NCBI RefSeq assembly: GCF_001440415.1 | Contig: NZ_LLYA01000046.1 | Span: 62,001 to 126,000 of the forward strand | DNA length: 64,000 nucleotides | Direction: 5' to 3' | Origin: Bradyrhizobium retamae | GTDB taxonomy: Bacteria; Pseudomonadota; Alphaproteobacteria; Rhizobiales; Xanthobacteraceae | In this document: piece after piece, positions 1 through 8,153 of the stretch | Layout of the letters: every line of letters starts with the position of its first letter | Position numbering within the stretch: position 1 is the stretch's first letter | The notes under the pieces: model-generated | What the model was told of the DNA's origin: nothing | Seen by the model: the letters and a program-made list of their open reading frames with translations, nothing else | Database searches by the model: none | Translations under genes and position numbers: made by a program

Positions 1-220
1 TCGGCAGGCCGTCGGATTCGACGATTCCCGAATGCCGGGACTCGGTCTGCACGCCAAACGCCTCGCGCATCGAGCCGGCGACGATCTTGAGCTTCTGCTG
101 GTCCTGGCTGGAGAACGCAACCAGCATCACGAAGAACGACAGCAACAACGCCATCAGATCGGCGAACGTCACGAACCAGCCGTGACCGCCATGCGCCTCT
201 TCGCGTTTTTTCTTGGCCAT
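1..220 (-). CDS. motB: Flagellar motor stator protein MotB, N-terminal part (runs off the left edge)
   Basis: The start codon is the ATG at 220 and the gene continues beyond base 1. The visible ~73 residues begin MAKKKREEAHGGHGW, followed by one transmembrane segment carrying FADLMALLLSFFVML. The Asp of FAD-L-M is the conserved ion-binding residue of MotB/PomB stators. The C-terminal OmpA-like peptidoglycan-binding domain lies outside the window. The start is 33 bases downstream of the motA stop, so the two stator subunits form one operon. The identification rests on the N-terminal motif and on pairing with motA. Confidence 0.88.
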   Translation of the reverse strand, partial: MAKKKREEAHGGHGWFVTFADLMALLLSFFVMLVAFSSQDQQKLKIVAGSMREAFGVQTESRHSGIVESDGLP

Positions 221-253
221 GCTCTATGTCCGCGCCTTGATGCTAGCAGCCGA

Positions 254-1027
254 TCAGGCCGGAACCAGTTCGCCTTCTTCGTGGCGATGCTTTTCGGGCA
301 GATAGGCCAACAGCATTTCACGCACCAAGGCCGGGCTCTTGGAATCGCGGATCATCAGGATGCCGTCGATGATCAGCGTGCGGTTGGTTTCCTCGTCGAT
401 CAGCTTGCCATGCAGCTTGTCGGCGATCGGCAGACAGATCAGGTTCGCCACCAGCGCACCGTAAAGTGTTGCCAGCAAGGCCACCGCCATGAAGGGACCG
501 AGCTTCGACGGGTCCGACATGTTCGAGAACATCTGCACCATGCCGAGCAGCGTGCCGATCATGCCGAACGCCGGCGCGCAGTCGCCGATGGCCCGATAGA
601 TCTTCGAACCCTCGTTCAGATGCATCAGAAAGTTGTCGCGATCGCGCTCCATGTTGTCGCGGATGAACTCGAGGTCGTAGCCGTCGGCGACGTAGCGGAT
701 GCCCTTGGCGAGAAACGGCTCGTCGGTCTCGACCTTCTCCAGTCCGACCGGGCCCTGCTTGCGTGCGATTTCCGCGATGCGCGCCAGTTCGTCGACCAGG
801 TCGCGCGCCGAAAGACGGCTCATGGTGAAGGCGAATTTCGCGCCGAGCGGCATGCCGTGCAGGATCGCGCTGAGCGGAAAGCGAATCAGGGTTGCGGCGA
901 ACGAACCGCCGAAGATGATGATGACGGCGTGGATGTCGTAGAACATCCGGAAGTCACCGCCCATCAAGATCAGCGTCGACAGGACAACAATGCCGACGAT
1001 CAGGCCAACGAGCGTGGTGATATCCAT
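254..1027 (-). CDS. motA: Flagellar motor stator protein MotA/PomA
   Basis: A 257-residue inner-membrane protein of the MotA/TolQ/ExbB family, the ion-channel subunit that drives flagellar rotation together with MotB. It starts MDITTLVGLIVGIVV, with transmembrane segments near residues 2-20 and 28-48 and two more around 145-205. Between them is the cytoplasmic loop that contacts the rotor. AFGMIGTLLGMVQMF is the conserved MotA channel motif. The ATG at 1027 is preferred over an in-frame ATG four codons upstream because GGAG lies six bases before it. It is the first gene of a motA-motB pair. The lack of an N-terminal extension makes it PomA-like, but the coupling ion cannot be read from the sequence. 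Confidence 0.9.
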   Translation of the reverse strand: MDITTLVGLIVGIVVLSTLILMGGDFRMFYDIHAVIIIFGGSFAATLIRFPLSAILHGMPLGAKFAFTMSRLSARDLVDELARIAEIARKQGPVGLEKVETDEPFLAKGIRYVADGYDLEFIRDNMERDRDNFLMHLNEGSKIYRAIGDCAPAFGMIGTLLGMVQMFSNMSDPSKLGPFMAVALLATLYGALVANLICLPIADKLHGKLIDEETNRTLIIDGILMIRDSKSPALVREMLLAYLPEKHRHEEGELVPA

Positions 1028-1246
1028 TCTGAACTCCAACGCGTACGCAAACTACCGGCCATCCTGACCGGTCGCGCGCTCCATTCGGAGCGGCGCAGAG
1101 GAACCCTACGACCGCGCAATTAAAGAGCCGTAAAGGTTAAACTCGAACAGGGATCGTAAAAACGCGGGGCGGCGGCCACACGATCGCAAGGAATCGCTAA
1201 CCATAATGCGCCGGCACGCGGCTGGCATTCTCTCGCCGTCATTAGC

Positions 1247-2209
1247 TCACTGCGCCTGAATGCCGATGCCGGCTGACTTGATGATCGGCCACCATTTTTC
1301 GATCTCGGCCTTCTGGAAGGCGGCCAATCCTTCTGGCGTCTGCTGCGCGCGCGGCGCGACGTCGAGGCCGAGTTCGGTAAAACGCTTCTGGATCGCGGGA
1401 TCGGCCAGCGCCTCTGTTGTCGCCGCATTGAGCTTGGCGATGATCTCTCTCGGTGTGCCCTTCGGCGCCCAGAAGCCGAACCAACCGGACATGTAGAGAC
1501 CGGGCACGCCGCTCTCGTCCGCGGTCGGAATGTCCGGCATCGAGGCCGAGCGCGTCGGCGAAAGGTTGGCGAGCGCCTTGATCTTGCGGATTTGCGGCAG
1601 CGCCACCGCGCCCTGCACCACCAAGAGATCGACCGTGCCTGAGACGAGATCGGTCATGGCAGGCCCGGCGCCGCGATAGGGAATGAACTGCACCTTCTGC
1701 TTGGTCAGGTTCTCGAACAAAACGCCGGTGACGTTCGCCGCCGCATTCTGGTTGACGAAATTGATCTTGCCGGGGTTTTCCTTCATCCACGCCACGAGTT
1801 CGGCCAGCGTATTTGCCGGCAGGTCTTTCTTGGCGACCATGAGCTGCGGGTTGTTCGAGACGAGCGCGATCGGCTCAAAATCCTTTTCGAGATCGTAGTC
1901 GAGCTTGTAGATGATGCTGCCGACATGGGTATCCCACTGGCCGATGTCGAAGGTATAGCCGTCAGGCGCAGCGCGGGCGACGCGACCGACGCCAATACTA
2001 CCGCCGGCGCCGCCGACATTCTCGATCACGACCGACTGCCCGAGCGTTGCCCGCATCCGCTCGCCCATGATCCGCGCGGCAGTATCGGTCGATCCGCCCG
2101 GCGGAAACGGCACGATCAGCGTGATCGGCCGCGAGGGATAGGTTTGTGCCTGCACGGCTGCGACACCGAGAAGGAACGATAGTGACAGTGCCGCCCAGAA
2201 CCGTCTCAT
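1247..2209 (-). CDS. Bug-family (TctC-like) periplasmic substrate-binding protein
   Basis: A 320-residue receptor of the tripartite tricarboxylate transporter type. A cleavable signal peptide (about residues 1-21, ending AVQAQ) precedes YPSRPITLIVPFPPGGSTDTAAR, the phosphate/glycine-rich motif of Bug proteins. The ligand is not predictable; family members bind carboxylates, amino acids or nicotinate. No TctA/TctB membrane genes are adjacent, which is usual for orphan Bug receptors in Burkholderiales and Bradyrhizobium. It lies 39 bases downstream of an RraA-like aldolase gene on the same strand, so the receptor may bring in a substrate or product of that enzyme. That link is an inference from proximity. 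Confidence 0.87.
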   Translation of the reverse strand: MRRFWAALSLSFLLGVAAVQAQTYPSRPITLIVPFPPGGSTDTAARIMGERMRATLGQSVVIENVGGAGGSIGVGRVARAAPDGYTFDIGQWDTHVGSIIYKLDYDLEKDFEPIALVSNNPQLMVAKKDLPANTLAELVAWMKENPGKINFVNQNAAANVTGVLFENLTKQKVQFIPYRGAGPAMTDLVSGTVDLLVVQGAVALPQIRKIKALANLSPTRSASMPDIPTADESGVPGLYMSGWFGFWAPKGTPREIIAKLNAATTEALADPAIQKRFTELGLDVAPRAQQTPEGLAAFQKAEIEKWWPIIKSAGIGIQAQ

Positions 2210-2248
2210 AGCGCTCCCCCTCGCCCGTTTGTCAGATCCGACTTTTCG

Positions 2249-2968
2249 TCAGTGAATCTCCGCCGAGCGCTTCAGTGCCTCTTTCAGTTTTTCCAGCGTG
2301 AAGTCCGGGCTGCGCGCGATCTCCAGGATCGGCGTCTCGCGCCGGCCGCAGAGTTCGGCGGCTTCCGGAATCTTTGCCGCGATGTCGATGGGGATCACGA
2401 TGGCGCCGTGCTGGTCGGCGTGGATCAGATCGTCCGAATGCACCGTCATGCCGGCGACGCGCACCTCGCCACCCCAATGTTCGGCATGGACCCAGGCATG
2501 CGACGGTCCGATCGAACCGGCCAAGGCCTGGAAGCCCGGCGCCCATTGCGGGATGTCGCGGATCGAGCCGTCGGTGATGACGCCGAGGCAGCCGAGCGCC
2601 TTGTGCACGTTGCTCTGCACCTCGCCCCAGAACGCGCCATAGCCGGCATCGGCGCCGTCGATATCCTGGATCACGGTGATGCGCGGGCCGAAGCCGGTGC
2701 CGACATATTCGTAATAGGCGATGCGACGCTTCGCCTGCTCATCGGCGGGAAGCGTGGATTTGAGCACCGAGCGGATCGTCACCGTGCGGGCGTAGCCGAC
2801 TATCGGCGGCAGGTCGGGGAACGGACAGACCAGCGGCTTGGTGGTGTAGCCGATCAGGCGACGCTCCGGCGCCACGATCTCCATCGCATTGCAGATCGTC
2901 GGGGTATCGTAGCGCGCCAGCGCCTCGAGGACGGAAGCAGACAGCGGGGCGGTAACGGCTTTGTTCAC
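2249..2968 (-). CDS. RraA-family protein (HMG/CHA aldolase-like)
   Basis: A 239-residue protein of the RraA/dimethylmenaquinone-methyltransferase-like fold. Members are mostly class II pyruvate aldolases acting on 4-hydroxy-4-methyl-2-oxoglutarate or similar 2-oxo acids; RNase E inhibitors form a minority. Supporting segments are YDTPTICNAMEIV near the N-terminus, GVITDGSIRDIPQW (the conserved G-x-TDG-xxRD) and DQHGAIVIP near the C-terminus. I chose the GTG at 2968 because GGAGAG precedes it. An in-frame ATG at 3076 would add 36 residues with no family resemblance. It is probably co-transcribed with the Bug receptor. Confidence 0.82.
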   Translation of the reverse strand: MNKAVTAPLSASVLEALARYDTPTICNAMEIVAPERRLIGYTTKPLVCPFPDLPPIVGYARTVTIRSVLKSTLPADEQAKRRIAYYEYVGTGFGPRITVIQDIDGADAGYGAFWGEVQSNVHKALGCLGVITDGSIRDIPQWAPGFQALAGSIGPSHAWVHAEHWGGEVRVAGMTVHSDDLIHADQHGAIVIPIDIAAKIPEAAELCGRRETPILEIARSPDFTLEKLKEALKRSAEIH

Positions 2969-3097
2969 GGCGTTCTCTCCTGATTTTTTCGGCCCGGCTC
3001 TTTGAGGCCGTAGGTCGCTAAGCCCTATAGCCGAGATTGGGGGAGAACCCAATCGGCAGCGGCTCATGGCAGCCATATCGGAGAGTAGCGAGGACGC

Positions 3098-4018
3098 TCA
3101 GTTCAGCCGCGCCGGCCGTTCGTCCTCGGTCTCGCTGGGAGTCGGCGAGAATGTCCCCGGAGATGACGGCGTGGTTTCAGCCGTCGGAGCCGGCTGTGCA
3201 GCAAGGGCGGCGTTGCGCTCGTGGTCGCGATAGGATTTCCAGCCCCAGGGCAGGCTTACGAGGTAGAGCACCGAGCCGATCGACAGGATGTGCCAGGGAT
3301 AGCCGATCAGCAGCGCGACGAAGAACACCACGGAGACGAAGACGGGCAGCACCATTTCCGGCGGCACGCGCATCTTCACCGTCTTGCCGGAGAATACCGG
3401 CAGCCGCGACACCATCAGGAAAGCGATCAGCAACGTATAGGCCGCGGTCAGCATTGCCGGCGGCTTGGGGACGCCGAGAAACGCCAGATAGAACGGCAGC
3501 ATCGCAAGGATCGCGCCGGCCGGCGCCGGCACGCCGGTGAAATAGTTCGCCGCAAAAGCAGGCTTGTTCGGATCGTCGATGCTGGCGTTGAAGCGCGCAA
3601 GCCGCAGGCCGCCCGCGATCGCAAACACCATCGCCGCGATCCAGCCGCCATTGTTCAACTCCTGGAGCTGCCAGAAATACAGCATCAGGCCGGGCGCGAC
3701 GCCGAAATTGACGAAATCCGCCAGGCTGTCGAGCTCGGCGCCGAATTTCGACTGGCCCTTGATCATGCGCGCCACGCGCCCGTCGACCCCGTCAAGCACC
3801 GCCGCGAATACGATCGCCGCGACCGCGAGCTCCATCCGCCCTTCGATCGCCAGGCGGATCGCCGTAAGCCCGGCGCAGATCGCGAGCAAGGTGATGACGT
3901 TGGGCACCAGCATCCGCACCGGGATCGGACGAAACCGGCGGCGGCGCAATTCAGGGTATTTGGGGTCCGGGATCAGCATGCCAATCATTATATAGCAAGC
4001 GCTGGCCCGGTTTGCCAT
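3098..4018 (-). CDS. pssA: CDP-diacylglycerol-serine O-phosphatidyltransferase
   Basis: An integral membrane enzyme of the CDP-alcohol phosphatidyltransferase family. It makes phosphatidylserine from CDP-diacylglycerol and serine, the step before phosphatidylethanolamine. The family signature DG-x2-AR-x8-G-x3-D-x3-D is present as DGVDGRVAR followed by GAELDSLAD. Several hydrophobic helices surround it. The Ala/Pro/Thr-rich tail from about residue 275 is probably disordered. Starts at 4018 (ATG), 3988 (ATG) and 3979 (ATG) are all possible; homologues typically begin close to the RRRRFRPIPVRM segment, so the true start may be 3988 or 3979. It lies 18 bases after psd, forming a two-gene operon. 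Confidence 0.93.
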   Translation of the reverse strand: MANRASACYIMIGMLIPDPKYPELRRRRFRPIPVRMLVPNVITLLAICAGLTAIRLAIEGRMELAVAAIVFAAVLDGVDGRVARMIKGQSKFGAELDSLADFVNFGVAPGLMLYFWQLQELNNGGWIAAMVFAIAGGLRLARFNASIDDPNKPAFAANYFTGVPAPAGAILAMLPFYLAFLGVPKPPAMLTAAYTLLIAFLMVSRLPVFSGKTVKMRVPPEMVLPVFVSVVFFVALLIGYPWHILSIGSVLYLVSLPWGWKSYRDHERNAALAAQPAPTAETTPSSPGTFSPTPSETEDERPARLN

Positions 4019-4036
4019 TGGCAGCCGCCTGGCCAG

Positions 4037-4735
4037 TTAATCGGCGCGAAAGGTCCGGCCCTGCTCGGTCGAGCCGAAATCGGCCAAAATCGTCTCGCCG
4101 GCAATTGCCGTCTGGCCTTCCGAAACCAGCGATCTCGTACCTTCGGGCAGATAGACGTCCAGACGCGAGCCGAAACGGATCAGGCCGAACCGCTCGCCGG
4201 CGCCGATCGACTGGCCTTCGCGCACGAATGAGACAATCCGCCGCGCCACCAATCCGGCGATCTGGACCACGCCGATCCGGCCGTTCGTGGTCGAGATCAC
4301 CAGCGAGTTGCGCTCATTGTCTTCGCTGGCCTTGTCGAGTTCGGCATTGATGAAGGTGCCGGGCCGGTAGGCGATACGGTCGATGCGGCCGGTCACCGGG
4401 CTGCGGTTCACGTGGCAGTTGAACACGCTCATGAAGATCGAAATGCGCGGCAGGGGCCGGTCGCCGAGGCCGAGTTCGGCCGGCGGCAGCACCTGAGCAA
4501 CCATCGAGACGCGACCATCGGCCGGCGACACCACGATGCCGTCGCGCACCGGCGTCACGCGGACGGGATCGCGGAAGAACAGCGCACACCAGACGGTCAC
4601 GATGGTGCCGATCCAACCCAGCGGCGTCCAGAGCCAGAACAGGATCAGGCTGGCCAGCGCAAAGCCGCCGATGAACGGATAGCCCTCCGGGTGGATCGGT
4701 GGGATCTGCGCGCGGATGGAATTCGCAATCGACAT
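4037..4735 (-). CDS. psd: Phosphatidylserine decarboxylase proenzyme
   Basis: A 232-residue inner-membrane proenzyme of the short (type II-like) Psd class that converts phosphatidylserine to phosphatidylethanolamine. The N-terminus has two hydrophobic segments ([16 protein letters not shown] and the following helix). The conserved VSPADGRVS and SVFNCHVNR motifs are present. The self-cleavage site is the GS in [13 protein letters not shown], where the serine becomes the pyruvoyl group. It lies directly upstream of pssA, so the two successive steps of PE synthesis are co-transcribed. Confidence 0.94.
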   Translation of the reverse strand: MSIANSIRAQIPPIHPEGYPFIGGFALASLILFWLWTPLGWIGTIVTVWCALFFRDPVRVTPVRDGIVVSPADGRVSMVAQVLPPAELGLGDRPLPRISIFMSVFNCHVNRSPVTGRIDRIAYRPGTFINAELDKASEDNERNSLVISTTNGRIGVVQIAGLVARRIVSFVREGQSIGAGERFGLIRFGSRLDVYLPEGTRSLVSEGQTAIAGETILADFGSTEQGRTFRAD

Positions 4736-4792
4736 TAGGGCTCGCTGTTATCTGGCCGACTTCGCTGCCTTGGAAGTAGCGCCGTATTTGGA

Positions 4793-6790
4793 TTATTCCG
4801 CGGCAGTTGCCAAGGGATCTTTGGCCAGGGGATCTCTGGCAGGCCCTTTGGACGGCTCGTTGAGCGGATCATCGACCGGCGGCGGGGCGCGGTTCGGCGC
4901 TTCGTTGCCGTCGTCGATCTGCGCGAGCTTCTCCCGCGCCGCCTCGGCTTCGCGCTGCCTATTCCACATGCTGGCATAAAGCCCGCCGGCAGCCAAAAGC
5001 CTGACATGGGTGCCGCGCTCGGCGATGCGTCCTTGATCCAGCACGATAATTTCATCGGCGCCAATGATCGTCGAGAGCCGGTGGGCAATCACCAGCGAGG
5101 TGCGGCCGCGTGAGACGCGCTCCAGCGCTTCCTGGATTTCATGCTCGGTGTGGCTGTCGAGCGCGGAAGTGGCCTCATCGAGGACAAGGATCGGCGGCGC
5201 CTTCAAGACCGTGCGCGCGATCGCCACGCGCTGCTTCTCGCCGCCCGACAGTTTCAGGCCGCGTTCGCCGACCTGGGTTTCGTAGCCCTTGGGCGAGTTG
5301 CGAATGAAGCTGTCGATCTGCGCCAGTTGCGCCGCCTCTTCCACCTCGGCATCGCCGGCGTCCCAGCGGCCGTAGCGGATGTTGTAGCGGATGGTGTCGT
5401 TGAACAGCACGGTATCCTGCGGCACCATGCCGATGGAGGCGCGCAGACTAGCCTGCGTGACGTTTCTGATATCCTGGCCGTCGATCAGGATTTTGCCGTT
5501 GGAGACGTCGTAGAGGCGGAACAGCAGCCGCGAAATCGTCGACTTGCCGGCGCCGGAGGGGCCGACGATCGCGACCGTCTTGCCGGCGGGCACCTCGAAG
5601 CTCAAGCCTTTGAGAATCGGCCGCTCCGGATCATAGGCAAAGCGCACGTCCTCGAAGCGCACATTGCCGGCGCTGACCACGAGCGGCGCGGCGCCCTCGA
5701 CATCCTTGATCTCCGGATTGCGCGACAGCACGTTGAACATCTTCTCGATGTCGATGATTGCCTGCTTGATCTCGCGATAGACCATGCCCATGAAGTTCAG
5801 CGGCTGGTAGAGCTGGATCATCATGGCGTTGACCATGACGAAATCGCCGACCGTGTTGGTGCCGTTGCGCACGCCAAGCGCGCACATCAGCATGGTCGCG
5901 GTGAGGCCCATGGTAAAGATGACCGCCTGCCCGGTGTTGAGCACCGCGAGCGAGGTATAGGTCTTGATGCTGTTATGCTCGTAGCGCTCCATAGAACGGT
6001 CGTAGCGTTCGGCCTCGCGCGTCTCGGCGCTGAAATATTTCACCGTCTCGTAATTGAGCAACGAGTCGATCGCCTTGGTGTTCGCTTCGGTATCAGAGTC
6101 GTTCATCTTGCGGCGGATTTCGATCCGCCATTCGGTCGCGATGTAGGTGTAGTACATGTAGATCACGACCGTAACAGCGGTGACCAGCACATAGCGCCAG
6201 TCGAACTGCCACAGCAGCACCGCCATCAGAAGCGAGACCTCGACGATGGTCGGGATGAGCTGCAGGATCACCATCCGCACGATCACCTCGATGCCGGTGC
6301 GGCCGCGCTCCAGGACGCGCGTCAGGCCGCCCGTCTTGCGCTCCAGATGAAAGCGCAGCGACAATTCGTGCATGTGAACGAAGGTGATGTAGGCGAGTTT
6401 GCGCACCGCATGCATGGCGACACGGGCGAAGATGCCGTCGCGAAACTGCGTCAGCACCGCCATCAGCACGCGCACCGCGCCGTAGCTTGCGGTCATCAGC
6501 AGTGGCGAGGCGATCAGCCACAGCATCCAGTTCGAGGCCTCGACCGGTGCCGTGCCCATGCCGTTGAGCGCATCGATCGCCCATTTGAAGGTGAACGGCA
6601 CCGTCAACGTCGCGAGCTTCGCGAGCAAGAGCAGCACCATCGACCAGACCACGCGCATTTTCAGGTCGGCGCGGTCGCCGGGCCAGATATACGGCCACAG
6701 ATGAACCAGCGTCCCGATCAGGGTCGCCTTTTCGGGCGCGTTGTCGGCCGGCAGTTGGGCGATATCGGTGTGCGAATCAGGATCAACCAT
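4793..6790 (-). CDS. Atm1/HMT1-type ABC exporter (permease fused to ATPase)
   Basis: A half-transporter of about 665 residues in which the membrane domain precedes the nucleotide-binding domain. Walker A is GPSGAGKST, the signature is LSGGEKQRVAIART, Walker B is ILVLDEATSALD, and the H-loop is IAHRLSTI. The membrane domain carries NYETVKYF, which is diagnostic of the Atm1/HMT1/ABCB7 branch. That branch exports glutathione-linked persulfide or heavy-metal conjugates, so a role in Fe-S or metal-glutathione export is likely. The ATG at 6790 (MVDPDSHT) is preferred to one ten codons upstream. The last ~45 residues are Pro/Asp-rich with repeated DPL(A/N) units and are probably disordered. Confidence 0.88.
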   Translation of the reverse strand: MVDPDSHTDIAQLPADNAPEKATLIGTLVHLWPYIWPGDRADLKMRVVWSMVLLLLAKLATLTVPFTFKWAIDALNGMGTAPVEASNWMLWLIASPLLMTASYGAVRVLMAVLTQFRDGIFARVAMHAVRKLAYITFVHMHELSLRFHLERKTGGLTRVLERGRTGIEVIVRMVILQLIPTIVEVSLLMAVLLWQFDWRYVLVTAVTVVIYMYYTYIATEWRIEIRRKMNDSDTEANTKAIDSLLNYETVKYFSAETREAERYDRSMERYEHNSIKTYTSLAVLNTGQAVIFTMGLTATMLMCALGVRNGTNTVGDFVMVNAMMIQLYQPLNFMGMVYREIKQAIIDIEKMFNVLSRNPEIKDVEGAAPLVVSAGNVRFEDVRFAYDPERPILKGLSFEVPAGKTVAIVGPSGAGKSTISRLLFRLYDVSNGKILIDGQDIRNVTQASLRASIGMVPQDTVLFNDTIRYNIRYGRWDAGDAEVEEAAQLAQIDSFIRNSPKGYETQVGERGLKLSGGEKQRVAIARTVLKAPPILVLDEATSALDSHTEHEIQEALERVSRGRTSLVIAHRLSTIIGADEIIVLDQGRIAERGTHVRLLAAGGLYASMWNRQREAEAAREKLAQIDDGNEAPNRAPPPVDDPLNEPSKGPARDPLAKDPLATAAE

Positions 6791-6981
6791 TGCTGTCGCG
6801 CCCAACGCAAGATGGCGCACCGGCCGCCGTCAGATGGTTTCTGATGATCTGCATATGTGCGTCATATAAAGCGTTTAACTCTCCCGTACAGCCTTGAAAG
6901 ATAAATCTTTCCCCCGTTTGGTTTGATTTCGGGCCTATTTCTGCTGCATCAGCGAAATCAATCAGACTTGAGGTTTCCTGG

Positions 6982-7608
6982 GTGCAGTGCCACATGGTTT
7001 CCATGGATCAAATCAAAACTGTCTGTGTCTATTGCGGCTCCGGCGCCGGCTCCAGCCCCGGCTTTGTCGAAGCCGCCCACGCTTTGGGAAAGAGTTTTGC
7101 CGAGAACAATATCCGGCTCGTCTATGGCGGCGGCTCCGTTGGCCTGATGGGCGCGATCGCCCAATCCACCCTGGATCACGGCGGCCTCGTCACCGGCATC
7201 ATCCCGGATTTTCTGAAGTCCCGCGAGCTCGCGCTGTCGCGCGTGCAGGAGATGATCGTCACGCCTGACATGCACGAGCGCAAACGGCTGATGTTCGAAC
7301 GCTCGGACGCTTTCGTGGCGCTTCCCGGTGGCATCGGCACGCTGGAGGAACTGGTCGAGCAGATGACCTGGCAGCAACTCGGCCGCCATTCCAAGCCGGT
7401 GCTGCTCGCCAACATCGACGGCTTCTGGGAGCCTCTGATCGCGCTGCTGGCGCATATGCGCGCCACCGAATTCATTCGCCCGGCGCTTGACGTCGATATC
7501 CTCAAGGCCGAACGGGTCGAGGACATCGTGCCGCGCCTGCGCGCCGCCGCGGCGCGGGCGCCCGAAGGCGCCAAGCAGATGGCGCCGGAGGTGGCGCGGA
7601 GGCTTTAG
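6982..7608 (+). CDS. LOG-family protein (cytokinin riboside monophosphate phosphoribohydrolase type)
   Basis: A soluble Rossmann-fold protein of about 200 residues. It carries the LOG signature PGGIGTLEE and a preceding KRLMF-x-RSDAFVALPGG block, with VCVYCGS at the N-terminus. Members hydrolyse nucleoside 5'-monophosphates (AMP or cytokinin ribotides) to base and ribose 5-phosphate. In plant-associated bacteria this can release active cytokinin. Three in-frame ATGs (6982, 6994, 7003) are possible. None has a strong ribosome site; MDQIKTVCVYC at 7003 matches the usual family start best. The gene is monocistronic. Confidence 0.88.
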   Translation: MQCHMVSMDQIKTVCVYCGSGAGSSPGFVEAAHALGKSFAENNIRLVYGGGSVGLMGAIAQSTLDHGGLVTGIIPDFLKSRELALSRVQEMIVTPDMHERKRLMFERSDAFVALPGGIGTLEELVEQMTWQQLGRHSKPVLLANIDGFWEPLIALLAHMRATEFIRPALDVDILKAERVEDIVPRLRAAAARAPEGAKQMAPEVARRL

Positions 7609-7620
7609 GCCACCACGGCT

Positions 7621-7998
7621 TCACTCGCTCGGAAACGTCACGGCCTCGATGCGGTTGCCATCGGGATCGATGACGAATGCTGCGTAATACTTCACGCGAT
7701 CGTGGGGGCGAATGCCCGGTGCGCCGTCGGAGCGGCCGCCGGCGTTGAGCGCAGCGGCGTGAAACGCATCGACATCGGCAGTTGATTTCGCCCGAAGGCA
7801 AATATGGGTACCGCTCTCGGGCGCGACTGGCGCCATACCGGCGCGCAGGTTGATCCAGAATTCGGGATAGGTTTTGCCAAAGCCGATGGTTGCTGGACGG
7901 GTGACGAGGCGTGAGAGGCCGAGGGTTGCGAGGGTTGCTTCATAGAAGCGTGCTGAACGTTCGAGTTCGCTGACGCCGACGGAGATGTGATCGATCAT
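7621..7998 (-). CDS. VOC-superfamily (glyoxalase/dioxygenase fold) protein
   Basis: A 125-residue single-unit vicinal-oxygen-chelate protein starting MIDHISVGVSELERSARFYEATL. The beta-alpha-beta-beta-beta module is clear, and the sequence ends DPDGNRIEAVTFPSE with the conserved metal-site glutamate region. The His near the N-terminus (H4) and the C-terminal Glu are likely metal ligands. Substrate is unknown; this subgroup is usually annotated only as a glyoxalase-family protein. It ends 12 bases from the convergent LOG gene. Confidence 0.8.
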   Translation of the reverse strand: MIDHISVGVSELERSARFYEATLATLGLSRLVTRPATIGFGKTYPEFWINLRAGMAPVAPESGTHICLRAKSTADVDAFHAAALNAGGRSDGAPGIRPHDRVKYYAAFVIDPDGNRIEAVTFPSE

Positions 7999-8020
7999 AA
8001 AATGGCCCCTGCTCTCTCCG

Positions 8021-8145
8021 CGTCATTCCGGGATGGTCCGAAGGACCAGACCTCAGGTGCGCAATTGCGCACAGGGGAATCTCGAGATTCTCAGGTGCGC
8101 AATTGCGCACCATAGTTCGATGCTTCGCATCGCCCCGGAATGACC
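8021..8145. repeat. REP-like palindromic intergenic repeat
   Basis: The element is bounded by inverted TCATTCCGGG / CCCCGGAATGA ends. Inside, TCAGGTGCGCAATTGCGCAC occurs twice in direct orientation (8053-8072 and 8091-8110) around GAATCTCGAGATTC. The core GTGCGCAATTGCGCAC is itself a perfect palindrome. It fills the space between the VOC gene and cimA. I recognise this as a type of dispersed repeat common between Bradyrhizobium genes. Confidence 0.7.
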
Positions 8146-8153
8146 GTATCACC

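Noticed and set aside
32..1123. 363-codon plus-strand frame opposite motA/motB
   Set aside because: It is exactly antisense to the stator genes, is His/Arg/Gln-rich, and has no recognisable motif.
5141..6844. 567-codon plus-strand frame across the ABC exporter
   Set aside because: The opposite strand encodes all ABC motifs; the frame is a high-GC shadow with an implausible His/Asp/Arg composition.
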